Of a stretch of 36,885 nt of DNA, positions 16,715 to 25,922 are shown piece by piece. Origin of the DNA: Caldifarciminota bacterium. GTDB taxonomy: Bacteria > Hydrothermota > Hydrothermia > UBA1063 > CAJXJZ01. The notes below the pieces were generated by a model. That model was not told the origin of the DNA. It saw only the letters and a list, made by a program, of their open reading frames with translations, and searched no databases. The position numbers and the translations under genes are program-made. Location: the NCBI GenBank assembly GCA_027038175.1, contig JALVYB010000059.1:1-36885 (forward strand), in the 5' to 3' direction. Position 1 is the first letter of the stretch, and each line of letters starts with the position of its first letter.

Positions 16715-17961
16715 ATATTTTTCTTGTTATATTATTTTTTAGCATGTCATTAGAGGTGCCTGATTCTGTCTTTAATCCTCGAAATGCCCTTCGTGTTAAA
16801 ACTCCAGAATGGGTATTTCCTGAAGTTCAGAAAAATTCAAATTTTATGGAACTCGGGTATTCACCTCTATTTAAGTTAAGATATAGCAACTTTAGTCTCG
16901 GAGTCTTGGAGGAATATGACTATGATAAATTTTACAGGTTAAAAAATAAGTACTTCTTTGCTTCCCGATATTTCGCAATATCCCATAATGCAAGTGGTAT
17001 GTGGCGTTCTGAGAATAATGCATTCTTTATTGTTCAGGATACACTTGATGTATTTTTCTCCTATGGGAGGTTCATTCCTGACCTTAGTTTACTGCCTTAC
17101 ATAATCTATATAAAACGTGATAGTTCTTATAATCTGAAAAAGCATATGGAAACCAATTTCTCAGTCACCTATTCAAGTCCGGAAGGTATTATATTCTTTG
17201 CCACTTTACAAAACTCCAACATGTTTGAGAAAAAAGAGTTAGTAACCCTTATGGGGGGAGGGGTAGGCATTATGAATCCGCGAAAGTTTGTGGCAATTGG
17301 ACTTTATAGCAACCTTGTACCGGAGATTGCCATAAGAGCCCTTCTCCCTGGTGGTACCTATTTTGACCTTCACTATAAATATAGCACTCGTGAGCTATAT
17401 CCCTTCAGATATCTGTATCCAGCATACTCCTTTGTGGATACACTACCCTATGTTATGGGAAAGGATTTTAACTTATTACTTGAGAAATCTCCCTATATGT
17501 TTAGTGTGGACTATTTTGTACCAGATTCTATATACTCAAGAACTTTATATGCAAAGTTTACTTTTGAGAAAAGTTTTGGGGGATTCTCTTATGAGTATTA
17601 TAAGGTTTTGGGCTCTGGTATAGTTCTTTTAGGACCTTCTGGGTCAAATAATGTGGACATGCTATATTTGAGACTTTTCCCCCGTCCTCTTTCAAGAGGA
17701 GGTGCTTTTGCAAAGTTACCTCTAACAAGGCAAATCGTTGTAATCCCTGAAGTGGACATGATAAGGGATATGTGGAGCAGAAATACTGTTTATACCTTTT
17801 CACCAAGATTAAAGTATGAGAGGGGAAGAATAGAGGTATTTTTAGAAGTAATAAACCTCTACAATTATGGCGAGATAAGAGGTATCCAGCCAAAAGACGG
17901 TATCTTAGTTGGGTTTTTTAACAAAAGGAGGTTTAGAATTGGAGCAAAGTACAGTTTCTAA
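16711..17961 (+). CDS. Predicted outer-membrane beta-barrel protein of unknown family
   Basis: 416 residues, not assigned to a named family. A short hydrophobic leader (MNIFLVILFFSMS) is followed by a sequence dominated by alternating aromatic/hydrophobic residues (for example FFASRYFAISHN, FDLHYKYSTREL, FGGFSYEYYKVL). It ends in KYSF with a terminal phenylalanine, the usual BamA recognition feature. Together these suggest a barrel of roughly 14-18 strands. The start overlaps the lptF/G stop by four bases behind a good RBS (AGGAGGTG), suggesting coupled expression with the lipid exporter. Substrate and role are unknown. Its 3' end carries the RBS and TTG start of era. Confidence 0.65.
   Translation: MNIFLVILFFSMSLEVPDSVFNPRNALRVKTPEWVFPEVQKNSNFMELGYSPLFKLRYSNFSLGVLEEYDYDKFYRLKNKYFFASRYFAISHNASGMWRSENNAFFIVQDTLDVFFSYGRFIPDLSLLPYIIYIKRDSSYNLKKHMETNFSVTYSSPEGIIFFATLQNSNMFEKKELVTLMGGGVGIMNPRKFVAIGLYSNLVPEIAIRALLPGGTYFDLHYKYSTRELYPFRYLYPAYSFVDTLPYVMGKDFNLLLEKSPYMFSVDYFVPDSIYSRTLYAKFTFEKSFGGFSYEYYKVLGSGIVLLGPSGSNNVDMLYLRLFPRPLSRGGAFAKLPLTRQIVVIPEVDMIRDMWSRNTVYTFSPRLKYERGRIEVFLEVINLYNYGEIRGIQPKDGILVGFFNKRRFRIGAKYSF
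17926..17941 (+). promoter_or_regulatory. RBS that fixes the era start at TTG 17939
   Basis: AGGAGG at 17926-17931 sits seven bases before TTG 17939. The upstream in-frame TTG at 17909 has no ribosome site, and its extension would be encoded by the RBS itself. The start therefore lies inside the preceding barrel gene, a 23-base overlap. Confidence 0.75.
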
Positions 17962-18844
17962 AAAATCAGGGTATGTAAGTATTATTGGAAAGCCAAATGT
18001 AGGAAAATCAACGCTTTTAAATAGACTAATAGGGGTTAAAATAGCCGCCATGTCACCAAAACCGCAGACCACAAGGCATAGAATTCTTGGAATTCTTACA
18101 CGTGAAAATGCGCAGATTCTATTTTTAGATACACCGGGTATCATAACAAAACCAAAACACGAATTACATAAGAGAATGTTAAAAAATGCCGTGGATTCTG
18201 CCCAGGAGGCTGATGTAATACTCTTTATGACCGACCCTTATGGTCCTGATGAACTCGATAATTATGTTATAGAATTGCTAAAAGATATTAAAAAGCCAGT
18301 TATATGCGCTATAAATAAGGTGGATGCAGTAGAAAAAACAGGTCTCCTCCCTCTTATAGAGACCTATAACAAAATGTACCCATTCAAGGAGATATTTCCA
18401 ATCAGCGTAACCATGGGAATAAATATTGAGGAACTTCTGGATGCAATTGTAAAGTATCTACCGGAGGGAGAATTTTACTACCCGGAGGATGCAACCACAG
18501 ATAAGAATGAGAGATTTATGGTTGAGGAAATTATTAGAGAGAAATTATACAACCTCTATGGAGAGGAAATACCCTATGCAACTGCTGTAAAAGTAGATGA
18601 GTTTATTGAGAAGGATGAAAGACATGGAGGAGTTGATTATATAAGGGTGATTATTTATGTTGAGAAGGAAAGTCAAAAACCCATAATAATAGGAAAAGGT
18701 GGCTTGAAAATTAAAAAACTTGGGACATACGCGAGAAAGGAGATAGAGGCTTTTTTAGGGAGGAAGGTGTTTCTCGAATTATGGGTAAAAGTACATGAAA
18801 AGTGGAGAAAGGACAGACAGTTTCTTGATAGACTATCGGTATGA
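17939..18844 (+). CDS. era: GTPase Era, 16S rRNA-binding ribosome assembly factor
   Basis: Essential GTPase that binds the 3' end of 16S rRNA during 30S maturation; 301 residues, the normal length. G1 is GKPNVGKST (17-25), switch I holds SPKPQTTRHRI, G3 is DTPG (64-67) and G4 is NKVD (126-129). The C-terminal KH domain holds IIGKGGLKIKKLG and GRKVFLELWVKVHEKWR. All motifs are intact. It begins with TTG inside the preceding gene, so translation is probably coupled to the barrel protein. ftsK follows after 15 bases. Confidence 0.96.
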   Translation: MEQSTVSKKSGYVSIIGKPNVGKSTLLNRLIGVKIAAMSPKPQTTRHRILGILTRENAQILFLDTPGIITKPKHELHKRMLKNAVDSAQEADVILFMTDPYGPDELDNYVIELLKDIKKPVICAINKVDAVEKTGLLPLIETYNKMYPFKEIFPISVTMGINIEELLDAIVKYLPEGEFYYPEDATTDKNERFMVEEIIREKLYNLYGEEIPYATAVKVDEFIEKDERHGGVDYIRVIIYVEKESQKPIIIGKGGLKIKKLGTYARKEIEAFLGRKVFLELWVKVHEKWRKDRQFLDRLSV

Positions 18845-18859
18845 GGTTAAAATAAGTTT

Positions 18860-21292
18860 ATGGTAGGTGGACTTTTATTTGCTTTCGCTGTATTACTCCT
18901 TGTACTCCTTGGGTATCTTTCAGAGATTGAAAACCAGAGATTTTTCTTTAAACTCGGGATTGGTTTCTCGCTTGGAGGATTTATAATCACTTTGCTTTCT
19001 CTCCTGTCGTTCAGCAATCTGAATCCTTCATCAAACCTCGGAGGTGTCCTTGGGTACAGGATAGCACATTTGCTACTTAAATCACTTGGTTCGGTACTTA
19101 CCTATTACTTTGTTATTTCGTTTACAATTTTACTTTCTTACATGCTCGTAAAACATATAGAAAAATCCGTGCTTTTTAAAATAGGCTCTTCCTTTTTGTT
19201 TCTGCTTTTTATAAGTTTGCTTTTTCCCAGAAATCTGCAGGGAGACCTATCTTTTGTTTTGTACAAATTCTTAAGAAAATGGGTGGGGCGTGGTGGAGTT
19301 ATAACACTCGCTTTTTTGCTTGCCTTTATATCCCTTTATCCTGGTTTTTATAAGGAACTTAAAACCTTGTTTTCAAAGAATAAGCGCGAAGTTGATGGAA
19401 AAGATAATCTCACAGAAGATAAGGAAGACAAAACTATTATTGATGATTCTTTCCCTTATGAAATTGAAAATAACCCGGTAAGAGATACAAAGCCTCGTAA
19501 GAAGGCAGAGAGAAGAGTAACACAAAAATACAGGGAAAAGAAGCAGAGCGAAGATGAAAGCCAGGAAGAGGTATTCATTAAGAACGAGGAAAAGAAGGAC
19601 AAAGAGGACAGACTACCTCCACCTGGTTTTGAGGTTTCCCATGAAGCCCTTTTAGGCCTTCTCAACAGACCCCCATTACTTGACACAGAGGTTGACAGAA
19701 AGGAACTTGAGGAAAAAGCAAGGCTCATAGAGGAGAAACTCGCAGAATTTAAGGTAAGAGGGAAAATCGTTGATTACTATCCGGGTCCTGTAGTAACAAG
19801 GTATGAGTTTGAGCCTGCTCCTGGTATAAAACTCTCCAGAATCGTTTCCCTCTCGGATGACCTTGCTCTGCGTATGAAGGTTGAGAAAATAAGAATTGTG
19901 GCTCCGCTTCCGGGAAAGGGCTTAATCGGTATTGAAGTACCCAATAAAAAGAGAAGAACAGTTTATCTCTCTGAGCTTGTATCCACGGACGAGTTCAAGA
20001 AATTAAAATCAAAACTTGCTTTTGCACTCGGTGTGGATACAGCAGGGTATGCTTTCTATGCAGACCTTGCCAGGATGCCTCATCTACTTATAGCAGGTGC
20101 TACAGGAAGTGGTAAGTCTGTATCCATAAACACAATTATTACCAGTATTTTATTCAGAGCATCTCCAGAAGAGGTTAGATTTCTGATGATAGACCCTAAG
20201 AGAATTGAACTCTCTTTTTATGATGGAATTCCACATCTCCTTGCCCCTGTAGTAAAGGACAGAGCAATTGCAGGTGAAATACTCAAAAGGGCTGTTGATT
20301 GGATGGATTTAAGATACAGACATTTTGCAAAGGACGGAGTTAAGGATATAGAGAGCCATAACAGAAAAGCAAAGGAGAGGGGAGAGGAAACTCTTCCCTA
20401 CATTGTTATAATAATTGATGAGTTTGCCGACCTTATGCTAACCCTTGGTAAGCAGATAGAAGAACCTCTTGCAAGACTGGCACAGATGGCAAGGGCTGTT
20501 GGAATCCACCTCGTTGTTGCAACACAGAGACCCTCTGTTGATGTTATTACAGGGACAATAAAGGCCAATTTCCCTGTAAGGATAGCCTTTAAAGTTGCGT
20601 CACGCATTGATTCAAGGACTATTCTGGATGAAATAGGAGCAGAGAAACTACTTGGTAAGGGAGATATGCTCTTTATACCTCCGGGTTCTTCTGAGCCAGT
20701 GAGACTACATGGTCCGTATATTTCAGAAGATGAAACTCAGAAAATTGCCCGTACTTTGAGTAAGAAATACCTTACCACAAGGCTTAAAGAGTATTTTGGA
20801 ACTAAAGCAAAAGAACTTGCCGATTGGGTGGTTGACAATGGACTTATCCTGCCTTTCGTAAGGCTTGATGAACCAGGACTTGAGGAACTTGCAGTCAAAG
20901 TAGCAGAGTATATTTCAGATAGGGCAGGTATAGAGTATAATGAAGCAATGGCCATTATTAGAGAGATAAGAGAGGGGTATTACATGCCCATTCAGGAAAT
21001 GGAAGAGTTACCAATGGATATTACCCCGGGTGTTGATTCTGCGGGTGAGGTGGAAGGAGAGTTTGATGATATGCTTGAGGATGCTGCAAAAACCGTGTAT
21101 TATGACGGTAAAGCCTCTGCTACTTTGTTGCAGAGAAAATTAAAGATAGGTTTTGCAAGGGCTGCACGTATTATTGACCAATTGGAACAACTTGAAATAG
21201 TAGGACCACCTGATGGTTCCAAACCAAGGAAATTGCTTGTTCAAAGTATGGAGGAACTTGAAGAAAAATTGAAGAGAGCAAGGAGGGCATAA
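18860..21292 (+). CDS. ftsK: DNA translocase FtsK/SpoIIIE
   Basis: Septal DNA pump that clears chromosome termini at division; 810 residues. Residues 2-161 hold four to five membrane helices, followed by an acidic/basic linker (~170-250) much shorter than in E. coli. The motor follows: an alpha domain around 280-370 (YYPGPVVTRYEFEPAPGIKLS), Walker A GATGSGKS with Lys419, and Walker B IVIIIDEFADLM. The C-terminal gamma winged helix (~735-800, YYDGKASATLLQRKLKIGFARAA, split by a few residues from the helix end) recognises orientation sequences. The architecture is complete. The TAA overlaps the glnA ATG by one base, an unusual coupling of chromosome segregation with nitrogen assimilation that may only reflect compact packing. 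Confidence 0.95.
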   Translation: MVGGLLFAFAVLLLVLLGYLSEIENQRFFFKLGIGFSLGGFIITLLSLLSFSNLNPSSNLGGVLGYRIAHLLLKSLGSVLTYYFVISFTILLSYMLVKHIEKSVLFKIGSSFLFLLFISLLFPRNLQGDLSFVLYKFLRKWVGRGGVITLAFLLAFISLYPGFYKELKTLFSKNKREVDGKDNLTEDKEDKTIIDDSFPYEIENNPVRDTKPRKKAERRVTQKYREKKQSEDESQEEVFIKNEEKKDKEDRLPPPGFEVSHEALLGLLNRPPLLDTEVDRKELEEKARLIEEKLAEFKVRGKIVDYYPGPVVTRYEFEPAPGIKLSRIVSLSDDLALRMKVEKIRIVAPLPGKGLIGIEVPNKKRRTVYLSELVSTDEFKKLKSKLAFALGVDTAGYAFYADLARMPHLLIAGATGSGKSVSINTIITSILFRASPEEVRFLMIDPKRIELSFYDGIPHLLAPVVKDRAIAGEILKRAVDWMDLRYRHFAKDGVKDIESHNRKAKERGEETLPYIVIIIDEFADLMLTLGKQIEEPLARLAQMARAVGIHLVVATQRPSVDVITGTIKANFPVRIAFKVASRIDSRTILDEIGAEKLLGKGDMLFIPPGSSEPVRLHGPYISEDETQKIARTLSKKYLTTRLKEYFGTKAKELADWVVDNGLILPFVRLDEPGLEELAVKVAEYISDRAGIEYNEAMAIIREIREGYYMPIQEMEELPMDITPGVDSAGEVEGEFDDMLEDAAKTVYYDGKASATLLQRKLKIGFARAARIIDQLEQLEIVGPPDGSKPRKLLVQSMEELEEKLKRARRA

Positions 21293-22599
21293 TGGACAGA
21301 AAAGAGGTGCTCAAAAGAATAAAAGACGAAAATATTAAATTCATTGACCTGTGGTTTACTGATATACTTGGGGTAATTAAAAATATAACAATACCCGCTA
21401 AAGATGCAGAGAAAGCACTCTATGAGGGTATCTGGTTTGATGGCTCCTCTATAGAGGGTTTTGGAAGAATCTGTGAGAGTGATATGTATCTTGTTCCAGA
21501 CCCTGAAACTTTTACCGTGTTACCCTTTCACGAGGATGAGTACAAAACAGCGAGACTGATTTCAGACGTATATTCCTCTGACTATGAGCCCTTTGCAGGG
21601 GACCCGAGATACATACTCAGAAAAATGCTGGCAAAAGCTGAAGAAATGGGTTTTGAATACAAGGTAGGCCCTGAGCTGGAGTTTTTTATATACAGAAGGA
21701 GAGAGGGAAGAGTTGAACCAATTTTAACTGATAAGGTTGGATATTTCGATCTTGGTGGAGATATTGCATTGACCATAAAGAAGGATATTATCAACGTACT
21801 TGCATCCATGGGAATACACGCTGAAACCACACATCATGAGGTGGCACCAGGACAGCACGAAGTAGACCTGCGATATAATAATGCTTTAAAGATTGCGGAT
21901 GATATTATTACCACCAAGGCTATTATAAAGGAGATTGCTGAAAGAAAGGGGCTTTTTGCCACGTTTATGCCCAAGCCATTCTTTGGAGTGAACGGCTCTG
22001 GAATGCATGTACATCAGAGTCTTTTCAGTGGCGGGGAGAATGCCTTTTACGATGGAAATAATGAAGATGGACTTTCTGAGATTGCTTTAAAATTTATTTC
22101 TGGTCAGTTAAAGTATATAAAGGAGATAGTGGCTCTTACAAACCCTACTGTCAATTCCTACAAAAGGCTGGTTCCAGGTTATGAGGCTCCTACGTACATT
22201 TGCTGGGGAAGGATGAACCGTTCTGCTCTTATAAGGATACCACGTATAAATCCAGAAAGACCTACGAGTACAAGATGTGAACTCAGATGTCCTGACCCCT
22301 CAGCAAACCCCTATCTTGCTTTTGCTGCAATGCTTGGTGCGGGGTTAAAAGGCATAGAAGAGGATATAGAAATATTTGAGCCAGTTGAAGAAAATGTTTA
22401 CGCCTCCGATATGAAACTTGATGAATTGCCAGGGTCTCTTCTTGAAGCCCTCGAGTATATGAAAAATAGTAAAGTTGCAAGGGAGATACTTGGAGATTAC
22501 CTATTCCACAAGTATATTGATATAAAAGTGAAAGAGTGGAATGAATACAGAATACAGGTTACCGGTTGGGAAATTAATAAATACATAAATATTTACTGA
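21292..22599 (+). CDS. glnA: Glutamine synthetase, type I (GSI-alpha-like)
   Basis: Makes glutamine from glutamate, ammonia and ATP as a dodecamer. 435 residues, close to the shorter GSI-alpha length. Signatures: WFDGSSIEGFGRICESDM, GPELEFFIYRR, HHEVAPGQHEVD, the ATP-binding NGSGMHVHQSLF, NPTVNSYKRLVPGYEAP, and RIPRINPERPTSTRCELR with the active-site arginines. No obvious adenylylation segment of the GSI-beta type was seen, so feedback or protein-protein control is more likely. The RBS AAGGAGGG lies inside the 3' end of ftsK. Functionally it would use glutamate derived from the 2-oxoglutarate made by the upstream isocitrate dehydrogenase. Confidence 0.95.
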   Translation: MDRKEVLKRIKDENIKFIDLWFTDILGVIKNITIPAKDAEKALYEGIWFDGSSIEGFGRICESDMYLVPDPETFTVLPFHEDEYKTARLISDVYSSDYEPFAGDPRYILRKMLAKAEEMGFEYKVGPELEFFIYRRREGRVEPILTDKVGYFDLGGDIALTIKKDIINVLASMGIHAETTHHEVAPGQHEVDLRYNNALKIADDIITTKAIIKEIAERKGLFATFMPKPFFGVNGSGMHVHQSLFSGGENAFYDGNNEDGLSEIALKFISGQLKYIKEIVALTNPTVNSYKRLVPGYEAPTYICWGRMNRSALIRIPRINPERPTSTRCELRCPDPSANPYLAFAAMLGAGLKGIEEDIEIFEPVEENVYASDMKLDELPGSLLEALEYMKNSKVAREILGDYLFHKYIDIKVKEWNEYRIQVTGWEINKYINIY

Positions 22600-22791
22600 C
22601 ATTGACTTTCTTTCAGGAATTTTGTTTTTCCTACGTTGTACGATTATTTATGTAAAGGAATATCTTAAGCAAAATTAACGCTGACGATATTTGATAAAAT
22701 TGCTTGATTTTCACGGCTTTTACCTTGAACATCTCTCTATTTTGGATTAGACTTAAACTATTACATAGAAATTTACAAGGGGGTTGATATA
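22600..22791 (+). other. 192-base AT-rich intergenic region before the PorV-like gene
   Basis: Longest gap in the window. I see no convincing hairpin terminator for glnA. A weak promoter candidate is TTGAAC at 22725-22730 with TAGACT at 22748-22753 (17-base spacer, four of six matches each). An RBS AAGGGGGTTGAT lies just before ATG 22792. No small gene or structured RNA could be supported. Confidence 0.4.
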
Positions 22792-23907
22792 ATGTTCAAA
22801 TATTTGAAAAAGATAGTATTACTATTGGTTTTTGTTGCGATTCTGCGTGCATCTGCCTTTGAGGCAGGCGCTGTATTTTTACTTATTTATCCTGGAGCAA
22901 AAGCGACTTCCATGGGGGGCGCCTTCTGTGCTGTTGCTGATGATGCCACTGCGCTCTATTATAATCCATCTGCAATAGCAGACAAAAAGGGATTTGAAAT
23001 AACACTGATGCATTCTCCATGGCTCAGAGGACTTGCACCTGATATGTATTATGAATTTATTGGTGTCATGAGAGAACTTCCAGTTGGCACGGCTGGACTG
23101 AGTATAACATACGCTACTTATGGACTTTTTGAAGGGCAGGGACCTGACGGAGAGTATTATGGAGAGTGGAGACCATATGATGTAGCAGTAAATGCAGCAT
23201 ACGCCTATCCAGTAAATAACAGATTAAACGCTGGTATGAATGTGAAATTCATATATTCTTTTCTTGCCCCTGCTGAGATACTGAGAAAGGCTACAGGAAT
23301 AGAAGGTGGCGGAAAGGGTGCTTCTTTTGCTGTAGGCGGTTCACTTTTATACAGGGCTTTTCACAGGCATAAGCAAATATCTCCAACAAAATGGTATGAC
23401 TTTGAAACTACGCTGGGGCTTGCACTTGATAACTTTGGCCCTGGTATAAAATATTCATCTTCAACCAATGAAAGAGACCCACTTCCGTATTTAATGCGGA
23501 TAGGTGTCGGTTTAAAACTCAAAGTTCCGTATCACAGTTTTGTAGTGGCAGCTGATGTGAACAAAATTCTTGTTGGAATTACAAATGATTATGAAACACA
23601 GGGGTTTAGTTATGTGTTAAGCGAAGCGTGGAAGCATGTGGGCTTTGAATATACCTTCTATGACCTTTTGAGTTTGAGAGTGGGGTATTTCCTGGACAGA
23701 GATGGTGCCAGAGAAGGTGTAACTTACGGGGCTGGTTTTCATATAGGGAATTTCAAACTTGATGTTTCAGATGACCACAATATATATAGTTTTGATCAGG
23801 GAGCGAACCTGAGATATGCTCTTACGTATTCTATGCCACTTGGTGTTCCAAAGAACTCCACACATCCACAAAAGAGGGGCAAAAATGTTGGGGAAAAGGG
23901 TAAGTAG
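22792..23907 (+). CDS. PorV/PorQ-family outer-membrane barrel protein
   Basis: 371 residues. A signal peptide (MFKYLKKIVLLLVFVAILRASA) is followed by the family's N-terminal signature GAKATSMGGAFCAVADDATA and YYNPSAIA. A FadL-like barrel with PYLMRIGVGLKLKVP and LLSLRVGYFLDRDG follows. In T9SS bacteria PorV shuttles cargo from the translocon to the attachment complex, and related PorQ-type proteins exist; which applies here is not decided. The window's C25 peptidase has a matching sorting domain, so a secretion role is plausible. The barrel appears to end at ALTYSMPL, but the frame runs ~21 residues further as a basic tail (KRGKNVGEKGK) through the RBS of the next gene, an odd ending for a barrel protein. 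Confidence 0.85.
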   Translation: MFKYLKKIVLLLVFVAILRASAFEAGAVFLLIYPGAKATSMGGAFCAVADDATALYYNPSAIADKKGFEITLMHSPWLRGLAPDMYYEFIGVMRELPVGTAGLSITYATYGLFEGQGPDGEYYGEWRPYDVAVNAAYAYPVNNRLNAGMNVKFIYSFLAPAEILRKATGIEGGGKGASFAVGGSLLYRAFHRHKQISPTKWYDFETTLGLALDNFGPGIKYSSSTNERDPLPYLMRIGVGLKLKVPYHSFVVAADVNKILVGITNDYETQGFSYVLSEAWKHVGFEYTFYDLLSLRVGYFLDRDGAREGVTYGAGFHIGNFKLDVSDDHNIYSFDQGANLRYALTYSMPLGVPKNSTHPQKRGKNVGEKGK

Positions 23908-25162
23908 TGTATTAGTAGTTTCTCTTTTCTTTATTTTATTGTCCTGTGCTCCAAAAAATTCTGACAGGACAGTTTTCTGGCATGCCATGGGTGGACCACT
24001 TGGAGAGGCTTTAACTCATATTGTGGACGGATACAACAGTACTGTTCCAGACTCACTTAAAATTGTGCAGGTTAATTTAGGAAACTATTCCACTTTATCG
24101 CAAAAGATAATGGGAGCGGTTGCTTCTTCACGTCCTCCCACATTCTCACAGGTGTACGAATCATGGACGTCAGAACTCCTTGATGCTGGTAAGATTGTTC
24201 CCATAGAAAAATACAAAGACATGTTACCAGATAGCATACTAAACGACATTTTCCCTCCCCTCATAAAAGATAACACATGGGATAACAAACTTGTAACTTT
24301 CCCTTTTAACAAAAGTGTTCCTGTGTACTACTATAACAAGGATATTTTCAGAGAATACGGCATTGATTCTTTCCCAAGAACATGGCAGGAATTCAGACGT
24401 GTTGCTAAAAAATTAACCATAGATAAGGATGGTGATGGTAAGCCGGATATATACGGGACAGCTTTTGTAATAGACGTCTGGATGTTTGCCACCCTTCTTT
24501 ATCAAAGAGGCGGAAGACTCATAAAAGGGGATTCTGCTGTATTTGATTCAAAGGCTGGAGAATGGGCTCTTCAATACCTATATGACCTTGTTTACAAAGA
24601 CAGTTGTGCGTATATTACTACTGGCTATAAGCATCAGGATGATTTTGCAGCAGGTAAGGTCGCAATGGTATGGGGTACAATCGTTTCTTATAGTTTCATG
24701 AAAGATAAAATAGATTTTGACCTGGGTGTGGCTCCCATACCAATGGATTCTGTTACAGGAGATAGTACGGTCATAGTATCGGGTACTAACGTTACGCTTT
24801 ATAAAGAAGTACCTGAATGGCAGAGAAAGAATGCTGTAGAGTTTTTGAAGTATTTCCTTCGTCCTGAGGTACAGGCTTATTGGTCAATACACACAGGTTA
24901 TTTGCCCCTTACAGAAAGTGCCTTTAATCAGCCGGAGATGAAGGAATTTTTCAGAAAAGTGCCAGGGATGGAACGGGCTATGAGACAGGTGGCTTACTGT
25001 GATTTTGAACCAAATAATCCCGCCTGGTTTACGGGAAGGAGATATCTGTCCACAGAAGGTCTGGAGTATGCATTGCGTGGAGTGTTACCTGTGGACAAGG
25101 CTCTCAAGAGAGCGGCAAGGATAATCAATCTTGAACTTAAAAGAAAGAGCAGAAAACATTGA
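23885..25162 (+). CDS. Extracellular solute-binding lipoprotein (ABC sugar type, family 1)
   Basis: 425 residues from ATG 23885. The signal peptide ends LLSC with lipid-anchor Cys21. The mature protein has the two-lobe fold signature of family 1 carbohydrate-binding proteins: IVPIEKYKDMLPD, FPFNKSVPVYYYNKDIFREYGI, FPRTWQEFRRVAKKL, FAAGKVAMVWG, and AVEFLKYFLRPEVQAYWS. The resemblance is to UgpB/maltose-type binding proteins; the ligand is unknown. No permease or ATPase gene is nearby, so the rest of the transporter must lie elsewhere or the protein has another role. It overlaps the PorV-like gene by 23 bases. An upstream in-frame start at 23816 would destroy the signal peptide and is rejected. 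Confidence 0.85.
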   Translation: MLGKRVSSVLVVSLFFILLSCAPKNSDRTVFWHAMGGPLGEALTHIVDGYNSTVPDSLKIVQVNLGNYSTLSQKIMGAVASSRPPTFSQVYESWTSELLDAGKIVPIEKYKDMLPDSILNDIFPPLIKDNTWDNKLVTFPFNKSVPVYYYNKDIFREYGIDSFPRTWQEFRRVAKKLTIDKDGDGKPDIYGTAFVIDVWMFATLLYQRGGRLIKGDSAVFDSKAGEWALQYLYDLVYKDSCAYITTGYKHQDDFAAGKVAMVWGTIVSYSFMKDKIDFDLGVAPIPMDSVTGDSTVIVSGTNVTLYKEVPEWQRKNAVEFLKYFLRPEVQAYWSIHTGYLPLTESAFNQPEMKEFFRKVPGMERAMRQVAYCDFEPNNPAWFTGRRYLSTEGLEYALRGVLPVDKALKRAARIINLELKRKSRKH

Positions 25163-25187
25163 CAGTTCGTAAAAATATACTTATAAA
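25159..25187 (+). promoter_or_regulatory. Candidate sigma70-type promoter before the TPR-clpC-bamA unit
   Basis: A perfect TTGACA at 25159-25164 overlaps the upstream stop codon. A 17-base spacer leads to TATAAA at 25182-25187. The predicted start near 25194 would fall within the RBS AGGAGGT (25190-25196), so either the start is a little earlier or the match is partly coincidental. Confidence 0.5.
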
Positions 25188-25204
25188 ATAGGAGGTACAG
25201 AGGC

Positions 25205-25921
25205 ATGAGTAAAAAACTTACAAAAGAAGAATTAAAACATGACCCTATTGCAGAGGGAATAGAGAGGTTTATTAACAATCTATTGCATTTTAAACCGACT
25301 GAAAAACAGAAGAAGGTTGGAGGTGTTATAATTGCAGTACTGGTCTTACTTGGAATATACTATTATTCAACAAGGCCGAGATACAATTCCCAGGCACAAC
25401 TAATGCTTATTCAGTCCGCGAGTCTTCTTTACGGTATGAATCCCCAGGATTCTAATGCAGTTCAGATAGAGAGTCTTTTGAAGGATATTATAAAAAGGTA
25501 CAATGGAACTGTTTCCGCAAAGAGAGCACTTTATTATCTGGGTGTATATTACTTTAAGATGAAGCAGTACGATAAAGCAGAGGAGTATTTTAACAACTTC
25601 CTCGCACATGGAGTGAAAGACCCTCTTCTTGTCTCATCGTCTCTTGCGCATCTTGGTAGTATATATGTCGCAAAGGGTGATATGGAGAAGGCTTATGCGT
25701 CTTTAATTGAGGCCTCTAAAAAGGCCCCTTTGAAGACCATGAAAGCGTTTTATCTTTACAGAGCAGCAAAAATAAAGGAACGTGAAAAGGACTATAGTAA
25801 TGCTTATGCTCTTTTAAAGAAAATCAAAAAAGAGTTTCCGGAGTTTTTACTTGAAAGACCTGGAGACATAGACAAAGAGATAGAGATTTTAAAAAATTTA
25901 ATGGAGGTTAACAAAGGATAG
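25205..25921 (+). CDS. Membrane-anchored TPR protein
   Basis: 238 residues. A basic cytoplasmic N-terminus (1-36) precedes one transmembrane helix (~39-56, VGGVIIAVLVLLGIYYY) and an extracytoplasmic TPR region (~80-225) with units such as AKRALYYLGVYYFKMKQYDKAEEYFNNFL and SSLAHLGSIYVAKGDMEKAYASL. The layout is like YfgM/ancillary SecYEG-associated TPR proteins, which help envelope protein biogenesis; that specific assignment is not proven. Its place before clpC and bamA is compatible with envelope quality control. A clear RBS precedes ATG 25205. Helix repeats are described from sequence pattern only. Confidence 0.7.
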   Translation: MSKKLTKEELKHDPIAEGIERFINNLLHFKPTEKQKKVGGVIIAVLVLLGIYYYSTRPRYNSQAQLMLIQSASLLYGMNPQDSNAVQIESLLKDIIKRYNGTVSAKRALYYLGVYYFKMKQYDKAEEYFNNFLAHGVKDPLLVSSSLAHLGSIYVAKGDMEKAYASLIEASKKAPLKTMKAFYLYRAAKIKEREKDYSNAYALLKKIKKEFPEFLLERPGDIDKEIEILKNLMEVNKG

Positions 25922-25922
25922 T

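Noticed and set aside
22600-22791. Riboswitch or small RNA in the longest intergenic gap
   Set aside because: I could not find a stable hairpin or recognisable conserved element by eye; an Rfam search would be decisive.
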